From contig NZ_ASSJ01000001.1 of NCBI RefSeq assembly GCF_000473895.1, positions 1-64,000 of the forward strand: a DNA stretch of 64,000 bases, in the 5' to 3' direction. The translations under genes and the position numbers were made by a program. The DNA comes from Rubidibacter lacunae KORDI 51-2. GTDB lineage: Bacteria > Cyanobacteriota > Cyanobacteriia > Cyanobacteriales > Rubidibacteraceae. Shown piece by piece: positions 36,985 to 46,065 of this stretch (its first letter is position 1; every line of letters begins with the position of its first letter). The notes under the pieces are model-generated. The model had not been told where the DNA came from. It was given only the letters and a program-made list of their open reading frames with translations, and did no database searches.

Positions 36985-38094
36985 ATGGCACGGGTCGAGT
37001 TAGTTAAGGTCGCGCGGCGCTTCGGTCGCACGGCGGCGATTGAAGATATAAGTTTTAAGGTTCCCGACGGGCAGTTTTGGGTGCTGGTGGGACCTTCAGG
37101 TTGTGGCAAATCAACCATCCTGCGGGCGATCGCCGGGCTCGACCCCGTCAGCGAAGGCACCGTTTATATCGGCGATCGTTCGGTCAACCGCGTGCCCGCC
37201 CGCCAGCGCGACGTGGCGATGGTTTTCCAAAACTACGCCCTTTACCCGCACATGAGCGTGGCCGAGAATCTCAGTTTCGGGTTGCGAATGCGCCGCGTTG
37301 CCGAGCCGGCCGAGATCGCCCGTCGCGTGGACGCCGTGGCGCGATCGCTCGACATCGCCCACCTGCTGGAGCGCAAACCCCGCCAACTCTCCGGCGGTCA
37401 GCAACAGCGCGTTGCTCTCGGCCGCGCGATCGTCCGCCAGCCGCAAGTGTTCTTGCTCGACGAACCGCTCTCCAATCTCGACGCACAACTGCGCGATGAA
37501 ACCCGCACCGAACTCAAGCGCTTGCACGCCCGCATCGGCATCACTACCCTCTACGTCACCCACGACCAAATCGAGGCTATGACCCTTGCCGACAGCATCG
37601 TCGTGCTCGATCGCGGGCGCATTCAGCAGATCGGCACGCCGCAAGCAGTCTACGATCGCCCGGCCAACCGCGCGATCGCGACCTTCCTAGGCAGCCCGCC
37701 CATGAACCTACTCCCCGCAACCTATGGCGACGGCAGGTTTCGCATCGGCGACCAAACCCTCGCTGCAGGAACGCTCGCACGGGAGATCGAGCTGCGGACG
37801 GGCAAATCCTACGACCTTGGCATTCGCCCCGAGTGCTTGAGCTTGTTTCCTCCTGAAGGCGGCGAGTTTGCCGTCTTACAAGCAGTTGCCGATGCAGTCG
37901 AACCCCTCGGTCGCGAAACGCTCGTTAACGCGACCCTTCCCGGCACCGACTGCACCCTCAACTGTTTCATTCCGGGACTGTGGATGGGCGATCGGGGTAC
38001 GAGGTTGGTGCTGCATCTGCCACTCAATCGCGCTTACTTGTTCGACGCTGCGACTAGCGAGCGGCTTTACCCACGGGGCGAGATCGTGCATTGA
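36985..38094 (+). CDS. ABC transporter ATP-binding protein, UgpC/MalK/MsmX type
   Basis: A 369-aa nucleotide-binding subunit of the carbohydrate-uptake CUT1 class. Walker A GPSGCGKST is near 36-44, Q-loop FQNYALYPHMSV near 80, signature LSGGQQQRVALGRA near 135-148, Walker B VFLLDEPLSNLD near 155-166 and the switch His in YVTHDQIEAM. A TOBE-like regulatory C-terminal domain runs from about 240 to the end. It energises import at the inner membrane. No permease or binding protein lies nearby, so it may serve several distant importers, as MsmX-type ATPases do. Start ATG 36985 has GAGGAGGG upstream. Confidence 0.9.
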   Translation: MARVELVKVARRFGRTAAIEDISFKVPDGQFWVLVGPSGCGKSTILRAIAGLDPVSEGTVYIGDRSVNRVPARQRDVAMVFQNYALYPHMSVAENLSFGLRMRRVAEPAEIARRVDAVARSLDIAHLLERKPRQLSGGQQQRVALGRAIVRQPQVFLLDEPLSNLDAQLRDETRTELKRLHARIGITTLYVTHDQIEAMTLADSIVVLDRGRIQQIGTPQAVYDRPANRAIATFLGSPPMNLLPATYGDGRFRIGDQTLAAGTLAREIELRTGKSYDLGIRPECLSLFPPEGGEFAVLQAVADAVEPLGRETLVNATLPGTDCTLNCFIPGLWMGDRGTRLVLHLPLNRAYLFDAATSERLYPRGEIVH

Positions 38095-38192
38095 GCCGAG
38101 CGGGCAAAACCGGTCTCGATGGACGCAAGTGTCAACCGTGCCCTGCTTTGTGCCATTAGCAATTGATAGTTGGAGCAGCCCGAGTGTGTACT

Positions 38193-40262
38193 CTACGCGA
38201 TCGTAGGTGGCAGTTCGATGGATGATTGCTGCGCTGCAGGTTGCGATGGGGCAGGTATCGGTGCTACTGGTTGTGTCGGACGATCGCCTTGAGTCGGTGC
38301 GACTGCAGGTGTTGATGCAGCCGGTGCGGCGGGTGGGGTTCCTGCGGCAGGCGTGCTGTTCTCCCCCTCCGGACCGTGCAACAGTTGCTTGACTTTCCCT
38401 GCCAGCGCCTCGACGTTACCGTCATCGAGCAGCGCGTTAATCAAAGCGAAACCGCTGGTCGACAGCATGAGCTTGTTGAGATCGCCGATGCCGTTCCCCG
38501 CGCCGTTGTTAGCACCATTCCCGTTGCCACTGCCTGGAAAAGCATAGATGCGCGCGTCGCCCAAAATTCCCGGTTGCGGCATCAATGCCGTCAAAATATC
38601 GGGCATTTGCTCGACGAGATCCGGCCACAAACCGCGGATCAAATCGGCGGTGCGGTTGGCATCGTTGAGGGCATTTTCCGCCTCAACCAGTGCTTGTCGA
38701 CCCCGGGCCTCAGCGAGTGCTTTATCGCGGTTGGCATCGGCTAGGGTGCGAATGGACTCGGCTTCGAGGTCCGCAGCTTGGCGGGCAATTTCTGCCTGAC
38801 GACGGCGGCGGTAAACGTCGATTTCCACCACGTTTTGGTCGGAAATGCGGCGCTCTTGAGCCTCCTGCTCGGCCGCGATCGCGGCCAGGCGCTGGCTGCG
38901 ATCGGCTTCTTCAACCGCAACGGCTGTTTGGACGGCACTTTCCGCCGTCGCGCGCTCGGCATCGGCTTGGAAGCGTTCCTGTTCTTTGCGGGCGATCGCG
39001 ATCGCGGCGGATTGCTGAACGATGCTCGACTCTTGCTCGGCTTCGGCAACTTCGATACGAGCGCGCAGGCGCGAAGCATTCGTGACCTTCTCGCGCTCGA
39101 TCTCGGCCATTTCCGACTCTTGCTTCTGCAGCGCCTGAGCGACATTGAGCTGCTTGTTACTTTCTTCGAGCTGAATATCCGACGTGATTTTCTTTTGCTG
39201 CACGTCCAACTGCTTTTGGATGCGGCCTTCTTCGACCGACTGTTCCTGAAGGATCTTGTTGCGCTCGGCCGTTGCCGATTCGCGGTCTTGGGCTTCTTGA
39301 ATTTCGCGAGCGCGTTGGGCGCGCAGGGATTCAATTTCGAGTCGTTGTTCGAGTTGGGCGTTCTCGTTGTCGCGGGCGATATTCAGCGACTGTTTCTGCG
39401 CTTCAAGTTCTTTTTGCTCGATCGCGACGCGGGTGGTTAGCTCGACTTCGCGCTGTTGGCGAATCGAGCGCTGGATGGTTTCCGTTCGCAAGCGCACGCC
39501 CTGTGCGTCGAAGAAATTGTTGGTGTCGTAGGTATCGCTTTCTTCAACTTCGGAAATGGCAATGTTGTTGAGGGTTAAGCCCACCTTTTTTAAATCCGGC
39601 TCGATGAGGTTCAAGACCTCTTGGGCAAAGCCGAGTTTATCAGAGTCGATTTCGGCGAGGTTCTTGTTTTTTGCTGCCGCGCGGATGGCGTCGTCCGCTC
39701 GCTTTTCCAGCGCGTTCTTAATATCCGCTGCAGTGATGCGGCCGTTCTGAGACAAGCGTTCGGTAGCGGTGCGGATGTCTTCGTCGATCGCGTTGATGCA
39801 TACGAAAAACGTCACGCGCATATCGGCTCGCAGATAATCTTGGGTGCGGACGGCCAATTTACCCGTCCGTTCCACATCGATGGAAATTTCCTTGAGCGGC
39901 ACGCGCGTCAGCTCGTCCAACACGGGAAACACCAGACAACCGCCGTGCTTGATCACCTTGCGTTTCCTGCCGACACCGGTTTTCACAAAGGCTTCGTTCG
40001 CAGGCGTAACTCTGTAAAGTCGGGCGAGAGCGGTCAGGGCAACCACGATCAACACGATGACCACGCCGCCAAGAATGAAAATGGGCAGGCTCCCCACCAG
40101 CTTCGTTGGAAACTGGGCGGCTTCGAGGCGACTGAGGGCAGCCGGTTGTTGGGCGATGAAGTGTTGTTCGGAGGCGCGCTCGGCACCAACGGTTGGTAAC
40201 GACTGCACGAACGTCAGCCAAAACATCGGATTATCTTGCACGTACATGTGAACCCACTCCAT
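38193..40262 (-). CDS. Flotillin-like SPFH membrane protein
   Basis: A 689-aa flotillin/YqiK-type protein. One membrane helix (about residues 58-83, FILGGVVIVLIVVALTALA) is followed by the SPFH/band-7 domain (about 85-290), including LTLNNIAISEVEESDTYDTNN. A long charged coiled coil rich in Glu, Gln and Ala follows (about 290-550), then a flotillin-like end and a low-complexity Pro/Ala/Thr tail. Such proteins organise membrane microdomains. Its NfeD/YqiJ-like partner lies just upstream on the same strand, 326 bases away, with a MITE-like element between them. No strong ribosome site is seen at ATG 40262. Confidence 0.92.
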   Translation of the reverse strand: MEWVHMYVQDNPMFWLTFVQSLPTVGAERASEQHFIAQQPAALSRLEAAQFPTKLVGSLPIFILGGVVIVLIVVALTALARLYRVTPANEAFVKTGVGRKRKVIKHGGCLVFPVLDELTRVPLKEISIDVERTGKLAVRTQDYLRADMRVTFFVCINAIDEDIRTATERLSQNGRITAADIKNALEKRADDAIRAAAKNKNLAEIDSDKLGFAQEVLNLIEPDLKKVGLTLNNIAISEVEESDTYDTNNFFDAQGVRLRTETIQRSIRQQREVELTTRVAIEQKELEAQKQSLNIARDNENAQLEQRLEIESLRAQRAREIQEAQDRESATAERNKILQEQSVEEGRIQKQLDVQQKKITSDIQLEESNKQLNVAQALQKQESEMAEIEREKVTNASRLRARIEVAEAEQESSIVQQSAAIAIARKEQERFQADAERATAESAVQTAVAVEEADRSQRLAAIAAEQEAQERRISDQNVVEIDVYRRRRQAEIARQAADLEAESIRTLADANRDKALAEARGRQALVEAENALNDANRTADLIRGLWPDLVEQMPDILTALMPQPGILGDARIYAFPGSGNGNGANNGAGNGIGDLNKLMLSTSGFALINALLDDGNVEALAGKVKQLLHGPEGENSTPAAGTPPAAPAASTPAVAPTQGDRPTQPVAPIPAPSQPAAQQSSIELPPTIA

Positions 40263-40352
40263 AAGGCGGTTGTGAGACCTTTCAACTTTTTAGTCGCGAT
40301 CGCTGGCGGGGTTTATGCCGACCTCAGTGGACGAGTCGCTCTGCGCTAAATA

Positions 40353-40562
40353 GGGCTTGCTGAAAAAGTCCACAAAGCGAATTTAGGGGACAGAGAGCTC
40401 ATGAAATCAGGCTTTCGCCATCTAGCCCCAGATTTTCGCCCCTAGTTCTCGGCTCAAGTGCAAGGGTTTTGAGGCTCTAGCAACCATAACCTTGCACTTC
40501 TCTGACGCAGAAAACGCTGGAACCTTCTCGCTGAAACCATTCCAGCCTTTTTCAGCAAGCCC
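40353..40562. mobile_element. MITE-like element with terminal inverted repeats
   Basis: About 210 bp bounded by GGGCTTGCTGAAAAAG at 40353-40368 and its exact inverse complement CTTTTTCAGCAAGCCC at 40547-40562. TAAATA is present immediately outside both ends (40347-40352 and 40563-40568), a likely target-site duplication, although a TA duplication with chance similarity is an alternative. The interior has no intact ORF. It sits between the NfeD/YqiJ-like gene and the flotillin gene, where it would alter their shared leader. Confidence 0.85.
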
Positions 40563-40588
40563 TAAATACTTCAGCAATCGAACTGCAC

Positions 40589-41278
40589 CTAACTGCGCGT
40601 GCCCTGCTCGAACCACCGCTCGCGGTCGATGCTATCTTCTGCGATCGCCAGGTACGCGCGCGCTTGGCGATCGATGACGAGTACGCGCGTGCCGCAGGTG
40701 GGCACCACAGTCGCCCAGTCCGGCAGCATGGCACTAATCGTGACGCGATTGCCTTGAGGGTCGATCGCGATCGCTTGTCCGAGCTTGCCGTGCGGAATCG
40801 TCGCCGAGCTTACTGTACCCGTACAGCCGATTAAACGATCGGCGCCCGTGTCTTCTGAAAACGTGGCAAAAATGTTAGCAAACAAGCGCGCAATGAAACT
40901 GCCGGCGACCAAACTGATGGCAAATGACACGAGAAAAATGATGCTGCCGAGCCCGAACAAACCGCTGGGAATCCTACCGAGAACATTGCCCGCGATCGTG
41001 TTCAGCAACAGACCCGTCAATCCCCATACGCTAAAGTCCACTGCCAGCAAAAGCAGCAATGGAGCTTTCCCAAACCCCAGCAATCCGAGCAACACGTCCC
41101 TGCCGGAACTGTCATCAACATCGACATCAGCGTCGAGGTCGGCGTCAATATCGATATCAATATCGAGCGGACCGGTATCGGCTTCCTCGCCAACGCCCGA
41201 TAGAATCACCAGAGCAAAGAAAACAATACCAACTGTCAAGAAAAGCCAATAGAGTGAATTCCCCGGATCGAATAGCAC
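40589..41278 (-). CDS. NfeD/YqiJ-like membrane protein, flotillin partner
   Basis: A 229-aa membrane protein. There is an N-terminal helix (about 8-27), an unusual acidic repeat DIDIDIDADLDADVDVDD (about 39-56), two to three further helices (about 70-135), and a C-terminal OB-fold-like domain (about 143-215: GCTGTVSSATIPHGKLGQAIAI, then GNRVTI and GTRVLVIDRQARAYLAI). This is the YqiJ/NfeD architecture, typically encoded next to a flotillin, as here. The pair should act together in membrane organisation. The Asp/Ile alternating run could bind calcium, which is inference. Confidence 0.82.
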   Translation of the reverse strand: MLFDPGNSLYWLFLTVGIVFFALVILSGVGEEADTGPLDIDIDIDADLDADVDVDDSSGRDVLLGLLGFGKAPLLLLLAVDFSVWGLTGLLLNTIAGNVLGRIPSGLFGLGSIIFLVSFAISLVAGSFIARLFANIFATFSEDTGADRLIGCTGTVSSATIPHGKLGQAIAIDPQGNRVTISAMLPDWATVVPTCGTRVLVIDRQARAYLAIAEDSIDRERWFEQGTRS

Positions 41279-41423
41279 GATCGTGACCCGCCAGTTCCGT
41301 TACTCATCTGCGAGGATACGCGCTCGATTTCGGGGGTGCCAGGTTCGGCTACGAAAATTTACACGCAACCGGGCAACTCATCCCTCGCGCCCGTTCGGGT
41401 GCCGTTGATGTGATTTTGGTTGT

Positions 41424-41744
41424 TCAGGACTCGCGAGGCGATCGCTTCTGTTGCCACAGTGTTTGCCCAGCCAACAGCACTAACCCGACGGCCGAGAGGG
41501 CAAACAGTGCCGTCGCGATCGTGCAGCCGCCCACCACCAACGTGCGCACGGCCGAGCCGATCGCGATCGCGGTTTGGTTGCCTGAGGCGATCGGCTTGTT
41601 AGCGTAACTAGCGGCAATCGAGCGCGTCAGGAGATAGAGCGGCAGGGCAATGCCGCTGGAAATTGCCGCCCCGAGCAGGCAATCCCACGGGTTGATGGGG
41701 CGCGCTTCGGAGGTATCGGGGGAACGAGTTGGTGGTAACGTCAT
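41424..41744 (-). CDS. DUF3082 family membrane protein
   Basis: A 106-aa small protein resembling DUF3082, a family restricted to cyanobacteria and plastids. Two helices are visible (about 22-42, LLGAAISSGIALPLYLLTRSI, and about 65-92), separated by a short polar loop. The Pro-rich N-terminus is typical. Function unknown; it is probably a thylakoid or plasma-membrane protein. It is divergently oriented from mobA. Confidence 0.7.
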   Translation of the reverse strand: MTLPPTRSPDTSEARPINPWDCLLGAAISSGIALPLYLLTRSIAASYANKPIASGNQTAIAIGSAVRTLVVGGCTIATALFALSAVGLVLLAGQTLWQQKRSPRES

Positions 41745-41896
41745 GGTGCGCGATCGCGACAGAACAGTTGGCGACAGTCGGCTATGGACGGCAACCCGAG
41801 CGGTAGCCGTGCCGATATTCCACAGACTAGCGCTTCAAGACAGCAGGCGATCGCTCTCGCGAGTGCCTGACGTTCGTCTGAGTTCGACACGTTGCT

Positions 41897-42526
41897 ATGA
41901 CTAAAGAGATAGCCCCGACGTCCGCCACCGAACCTTCCATTGCTGCCGTGGTGCTGGCAGGCGGGCGCAGCCGCCGCATGGGCGAGGATAAGGCACTGCT
42001 GGTTGCACGCGATAAACCGCTCCTGCAGCACGTTTGTGAGGTCGCGATCGCCGTTGCGCAGCCGGTGGCGGTGGTGGCCGCAGAACCGGAACGTTACAGG
42101 GCGATCGTGCCTTCCGGTTGTCAACTGGTCGCCGAACAACCTGGATTTGAGGGACCGCTAGTTGGGTTCGCACGCGGATTGGCTGCGGTTCGGGCCGATG
42201 CGGATGTTGATTGGGTGTTAGCCCTAGCATGCGATTTACCGTGCTTGGACGCAAGCGCGGTTCGGGAATGGCAACTGCAACTATCAGCCTTGCCCGATGA
42301 CCGCCTGGCGTTCTTGCCGCGCCACCCGGAGGGATGGTGGGAAGCACTGTGCGGGTTTTATCGCGGGTCGTGTTTGCCGTCACTACAGGCATACGCAGCA
42401 GCAGGCGGGCGTTCGTTTCAGGGTTGGCTCGACCGTTGCAGCGTAGCAGAGTTGCCCGTCCGCGATCGCGCCCAGTTCCTCAACTGCAATACCCCCGAAG
42501 ACCTCGAGCGTGCGCGGCAGCGGTAG
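41897..42526 (+). CDS. mobA: Molybdenum cofactor guanylyltransferase
   Basis: A 209-aa MobA, which transfers GMP from GTP to molybdopterin to form the guanine-dinucleotide cofactor. The N-terminal nucleotide-binding signature is VVLAGGRSRRMGEDKALL (about 15-32). The metal-binding Asp motif ALACDLPCLDAS lies near residues 112-123, and a Pro-rich substrate loop near 140. It is cytoplasmic. No other molybdopterin genes are in the window. A dead IS1-family element lies just downstream. Confidence 0.9.
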   Translation: MTKEIAPTSATEPSIAAVVLAGGRSRRMGEDKALLVARDKPLLQHVCEVAIAVAQPVAVVAAEPERYRAIVPSGCQLVAEQPGFEGPLVGFARGLAAVRADADVDWVLALACDLPCLDASAVREWQLQLSALPDDRLAFLPRHPEGWWEALCGFYRGSCLPSLQAYAAAGGRSFQGWLDRCSVAELPVRDRAQFLNCNTPEDLERARQR

Positions 42527-42618
42527 CTCTCGTCCCGCTCGTTCATCTATCAGCGGTGCCGTTGGTTGAGGAGCGTTCGATCGAGAGCAGGTGCACTCGG
42601 GGATGTAGATACCTATAG

Positions 42619-43348
42619 CTGTGACGGCATTACGCAATGGTAAAGATGAGATGTCCTAAGTGCCAATTCCAGCATATTCGTAAGAACGGCTAACGATATG
42701 GCAAGCAAAACTGCCAGTGCAAGGACTGCGGCCGTCAATTTGTCGAGTCCTACTCACAACGAGGTTACCCACCCGGAGTTCGGGGAGACTGTTTGCGGCG
42801 ATACGTCGCGGGGCAGGGGTTCCGGAGCATCGAACGTTGCACTGGGGTCAACCACAACACCGTCATCATTTGAGTCCGTTTGAGTGTAGTGGAGGAGCTC
42901 CCCCAGCTCCCCACTGAGGAGACTCAGTCCCTGAGATTGGGGAGCTCGATGAACTACAAACCTTCGTCGGCTCCAGGAAAAAACGATGGATATGGTCGGT
43001 GGTTGACCATAAACGGACTGGCATCCTTGCTTTCAGGTTGGCGACCGCAACAGCCAGACCTTTGAGAATCTCTAAGAGCGCGTGCAAGGGTGGGATTGTT
43101 TCTAGTGGGTGTGCGATGGCTACCCGGTGTATCCAAAGTTCATGGATGCGACAGAGCCCGGGGTGAGTAAAACGTATATGACTCAGGTGGAAGGAGAGAA
43201 TACAAGGCTGAGGCATTACCTAGAAAGACTGAAGCGCAGGACTCTTTGCTATTCAAAATCTGAAGAGATGCTGACGCTATCGTTCAGGCTCTTGGTGCAT
43301 TATTTGCGTTACCGGACAGTGCCAAATCCAAGGTCACCCATCTCTTGA
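42619..43348 (+). pseudogene. Decayed IS1-family insertion sequence (insA and insB remnants)
   Basis: InsA starts at ATG 42637 (MVKMRCPKCQFQHIRKNG) and continues through an internal TAA at 42691 to TGA 42873, keeping the second CXXC of the zinc ribbon (CQCKDCGRQF). InsB follows in the -1 frame from about 42918 (EIGELDELQTFVG, KRWIWSVVDHKRTG). It then shifts frame, passes two stops, and finishes in a third frame as CDGYPVYPKFMDAT and KTYMTQVEGENTRLRHYL. This is typical cyanobacterial IS1 sequence with at least three lesions, so it is inactive. Imperfect inverted ends may lie at 42619-42637 and 43304-43319. Confidence 0.88.
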
Positions 43349-43416
43349 GGGTGCAACACCGAATCGCAACCTGGCGCGTTGGACGCTTGGGTCACAAACT
43401 CGTCAAAAGAGAGGCA

Positions 43417-43662
43417 ATGCTGACCTTCGCAGCGATCGCTTTCGCCGTGGTGAACGGTGCCGTGGCGTACGTTGGTATCGAACTCGTACTTTTGTTCGTA
43501 CGCCTCACCCCGACCGGGGCTCTTTTGTGGTGTGGTTACTTGCTGTTTTTAACGACGGCGATCGCAACCGACGAAGTGTCTGCGAGCGACCATCTGCTCA
43601 ACTGTTTGCCTACAGAGATCGCTTCGGAGTGTCTCGTGCAAGCGAGGTCGCGCCAGCGCTAA
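43417..43662 (+). CDS. Small membrane protein, hypothetical
   Basis: An 81-aa product with two hydrophobic segments (about 1-25, TFAAIAFAVVNGAVAYVGIELVLLFV, and about 30-46, ALLWCGYLLFLTTAIA) and a polar C-terminus. GAGAGG precedes ATG 43417. It lies between the dead IS1 element and csaB on the same strand as csaB. No family is recognised; it could be a chance frame, though the hydrophobic pattern and ribosome site favour a real gene. Confidence 0.4.
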   Translation: MLTFAAIAFAVVNGAVAYVGIELVLLFVRLTPTGALLWCGYLLFLTTAIATDEVSASDHLLNCLPTEIASECLVQARSRQR

Positions 43663-43696
43663 AGTAACCACAGAACACGGCTCACGAGAATGAAGG

Positions 43697-44770
43697 ATGA
43701 CGTCACGCAGAGCGCTTCTGTGCGGCTACTATGGGTGCGGCAACGCTGGCGACGAGGCTTTGCTAGCTGCACTCTTGCAGATGCTGCCCGTCGAGATCGA
43801 ACCGGTAGTGCTATCGGCAAACCCCGCACAAACCCGAGCTCTTGGCGTCGAAGCACACTCCAGCCGCTCCGCATTTGCCATCTTGCGCGCTCTGAACGCT
43901 GCCGATGCATTTATCTGGGGAGGCGGCAGCCTGATACAAGATGCGACCAGTTGGCGGAGTCCGCTGTACTACTGCAGCTTGATGGCACTCGCACAAAAAC
44001 GCGGGTTGAAGACAATTGCCTGGGCGCAAGGCATCGGACCCATCAATCTGCCTCTGACGCGCTGGGTAGCTCGCCAGACCTTCGCCCACTGTACTGCTGT
44101 CAGCGTGCGCGATCGCGTCTCGGCGCAGCTATTGGCAGAGTGGGAGATTCCCGCCGCGATCGCACCCGATCCAGTATGGGCACTGGAGAGCAAATCGCTC
44201 AAGGGATTGTTGGATCTCCCCGTTCCGCGCGTTGCAGTTACCCTGCGCGCCCATCCGTTGCTGACGCCCGAGCGCTTGCAAACCCTTATCGCTGCGCTGG
44301 TTAACTTTCAGAAGGCTACCCGCACCTGCGTTCTGGCCGTACCGTTCCAACCGGAGCGCGATCGCGCGATCGCCGAAGCAATCGTATCGACCGTCCCGAA
44401 CGCTCATTTGGTAAGTACGACCGACCCGCGCGAGTTGAAAGGGGTGTTTCGCGGCGTCGAGCTGGCAATTGGCATGCGACTCCATAGCTTGATCGCAGCA
44501 GCAGCTGCAGGATGCCGGTGTTTTGCGCTCAGTTACGACCCTAAAATCGACCGCCTGCGCACCGAGTTGAATCTTCCCGGCTGGAAACTCGATGAATTGC
44601 CCGAAGATGCCGCAACCATGGCGACGACTTGGCTCGATTTCTATGCCAATGGCAACGCACTCACGCCGATGCAAGTGCAGTCCTTGAGCGATCGGGCGGG
44701 GATTCATCGCGAGGTATTGTTAAGGGTTTTTGCTGACGACGATTTCCCCAGTTTTTCCACCGATATTTAA
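43697..44770 (+). CDS. csaB: Polysaccharide pyruvyl transferase CsaB
   Basis: A 357-aa CsaB-type pyruvyl transferase, which puts ketal-linked pyruvate on cell-wall polysaccharide; in Gram-positive bacteria this anchors SLH-domain proteins, and cyanobacterial homologues are common. Signatures are LLCGYYGCGNAGDEALLAALL (about 7-27), IWGGGSLIQDATS (about 73-85), WAQGIGP, SVRDRVSAQLL, and the C-terminal GMRLHSLIAAAAAGCRCFALSYDPK. It is a cytoplasmic GT-B-like enzyme. The gene is shortly upstream of a coiled-coil gene on the same strand. Confidence 0.9.
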   Translation: MTSRRALLCGYYGCGNAGDEALLAALLQMLPVEIEPVVLSANPAQTRALGVEAHSSRSAFAILRALNAADAFIWGGGSLIQDATSWRSPLYYCSLMALAQKRGLKTIAWAQGIGPINLPLTRWVARQTFAHCTAVSVRDRVSAQLLAEWEIPAAIAPDPVWALESKSLKGLLDLPVPRVAVTLRAHPLLTPERLQTLIAALVNFQKATRTCVLAVPFQPERDRAIAEAIVSTVPNAHLVSTTDPRELKGVFRGVELAIGMRLHSLIAAAAAGCRCFALSYDPKIDRLRTELNLPGWKLDELPEDAATMATTWLDFYANGNALTPMQVQSLSDRAGIHREVLLRVFADDDFPSFSTDI

Positions 44771-45005
44771 CAGCCATAAAAAGGGCTTTCCGTTAAAGTG
44801 GAGGCACCTGGGGCTTAATTCGGGCATATCCAGGGGTGAATCTCTCGTCAGGTTCGTGTTGTTACGACAACTTCCTGCGGATACCGATGCTTTCATCCGA
44901 ATGGCTGCTCGTCTGAATGGCTGCAAACAGACGCAATTTCCCCAATTTCGATGGCTGCGAATCTTCCACAACAGTTGCTACGACATTGGGCTCGTAATAA
45001 TAACC

Positions 45006-45926
45006 ATGAACGAAACTGCCAAGATCGACGCCACTCACTCGAGCGGTCTCACTCTTGATGACCTCGCCCCGCACTCCGGCAAAGGCCTCACGGTCGCGTC
45101 GGGAGCGGGAACAGAGGCAGCGACAACTGACTGGCATGCCGTGGCCGAAGCACTTTACGACCGCAACCGCGACCTGCATCGCGAGGTGGCGCACCTTCAG
45201 CATGCACTTGCTGAGGCTCGCGAGCGGGCGGAAGTCAGCGCGGCGCAGTCCCAGCAAACTGAAGAGCGTTCGGCCCGCCACACCGAAGAACTCAACGCAG
45301 CCTACGAGCAAAACCTCGAGATCTCTGAGGATCTACGCGCTGCCCTGGAGCTTATCCAAAAGCAGCAAACCCTGATCGAGGAGTGCGGTCAACAGCTCGA
45401 CGCCTTTCGCATCCGCACTCAGCAACTCGAAAATGAATGTGCGAGTGCTTGCGACGAACTGCGCTTGGCAGGCGAACGCGATGCCACTGAAGCTGCCGAA
45501 ATCGCCGACCTTCGCCAACGTCTCGAACAACAGCGCCACTATACGCGGCAATTCAAGACTGCATTGGATAGCTACTTGGTTGCTGCAGGCAAGTTGGCTC
45601 CGGCTAGGAATGCCGAGGAGTTTGTCGCTAAAAGAATTTCCGAGATCCATCCTTGGTCTCCGGAAGCCACGTCGCTGGATGAGACGGAGAACGAGCATGT
45701 CGATCCGCCAGTCGGCTCGTGGGCTCGCCCAAGCGATGACGTCTCCGATCGCGCGCCCGAGCCGCTAACCGGGCCGCTAAGAGATGATAATAACGTTGAT
45801 ATTGCTGACTCCGCTGAGACTATCCCCAGAAACGGCGCGAGCGCATCGACGTCAACTGCGGCAGAGGCAGCTGCGGTTGCGGCCAAGCGTAAAAAGCTGG
45901 ATTTATTCGATTTCGCGAGATCCTAA
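45006..45926 (+). CDS. Coiled-coil protein of unknown function
   Basis: A 306-aa acidic protein. Residues about 45-190 form a long heptad-rich coiled coil (LHREVAHLQHALAEARERAEV, and LEQQRHYTRQFKTALDSYL). The C-terminal third is disordered and Ala/Ser/Asp-rich, ending in KKLDLFDFARS. There is no signal peptide or membrane segment. I chose ATG 45006 over an open-frame start at 44730, because the upstream residues are derived from the csaB 3' end and are not protein-like. It may be a structural or cell-division-associated protein, but nothing shows this. Confidence 0.65.
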   Translation: MNETAKIDATHSSGLTLDDLAPHSGKGLTVASGAGTEAATTDWHAVAEALYDRNRDLHREVAHLQHALAEARERAEVSAAQSQQTEERSARHTEELNAAYEQNLEISEDLRAALELIQKQQTLIEECGQQLDAFRIRTQQLENECASACDELRLAGERDATEAAEIADLRQRLEQQRHYTRQFKTALDSYLVAAGKLAPARNAEEFVAKRISEIHPWSPEATSLDETENEHVDPPVGSWARPSDDVSDRAPEPLTGPLRDDNNVDIADSAETIPRNGASASTSTAAEAAAVAAKRKKLDLFDFARS

Positions 45927-46065
45927 GGCGATCCCCCGTCGAAATTCGGAGTGCTGGCAGGTGCCACAAGGAATGTTTTGGCAGTAGGTTAGAGAGTGAC
46001 CTCAAAGCGACTTTAAGTACAAAAATCTTCAGCCAACTCTTGCCCTATCCTGGCGAGCTTTACCG

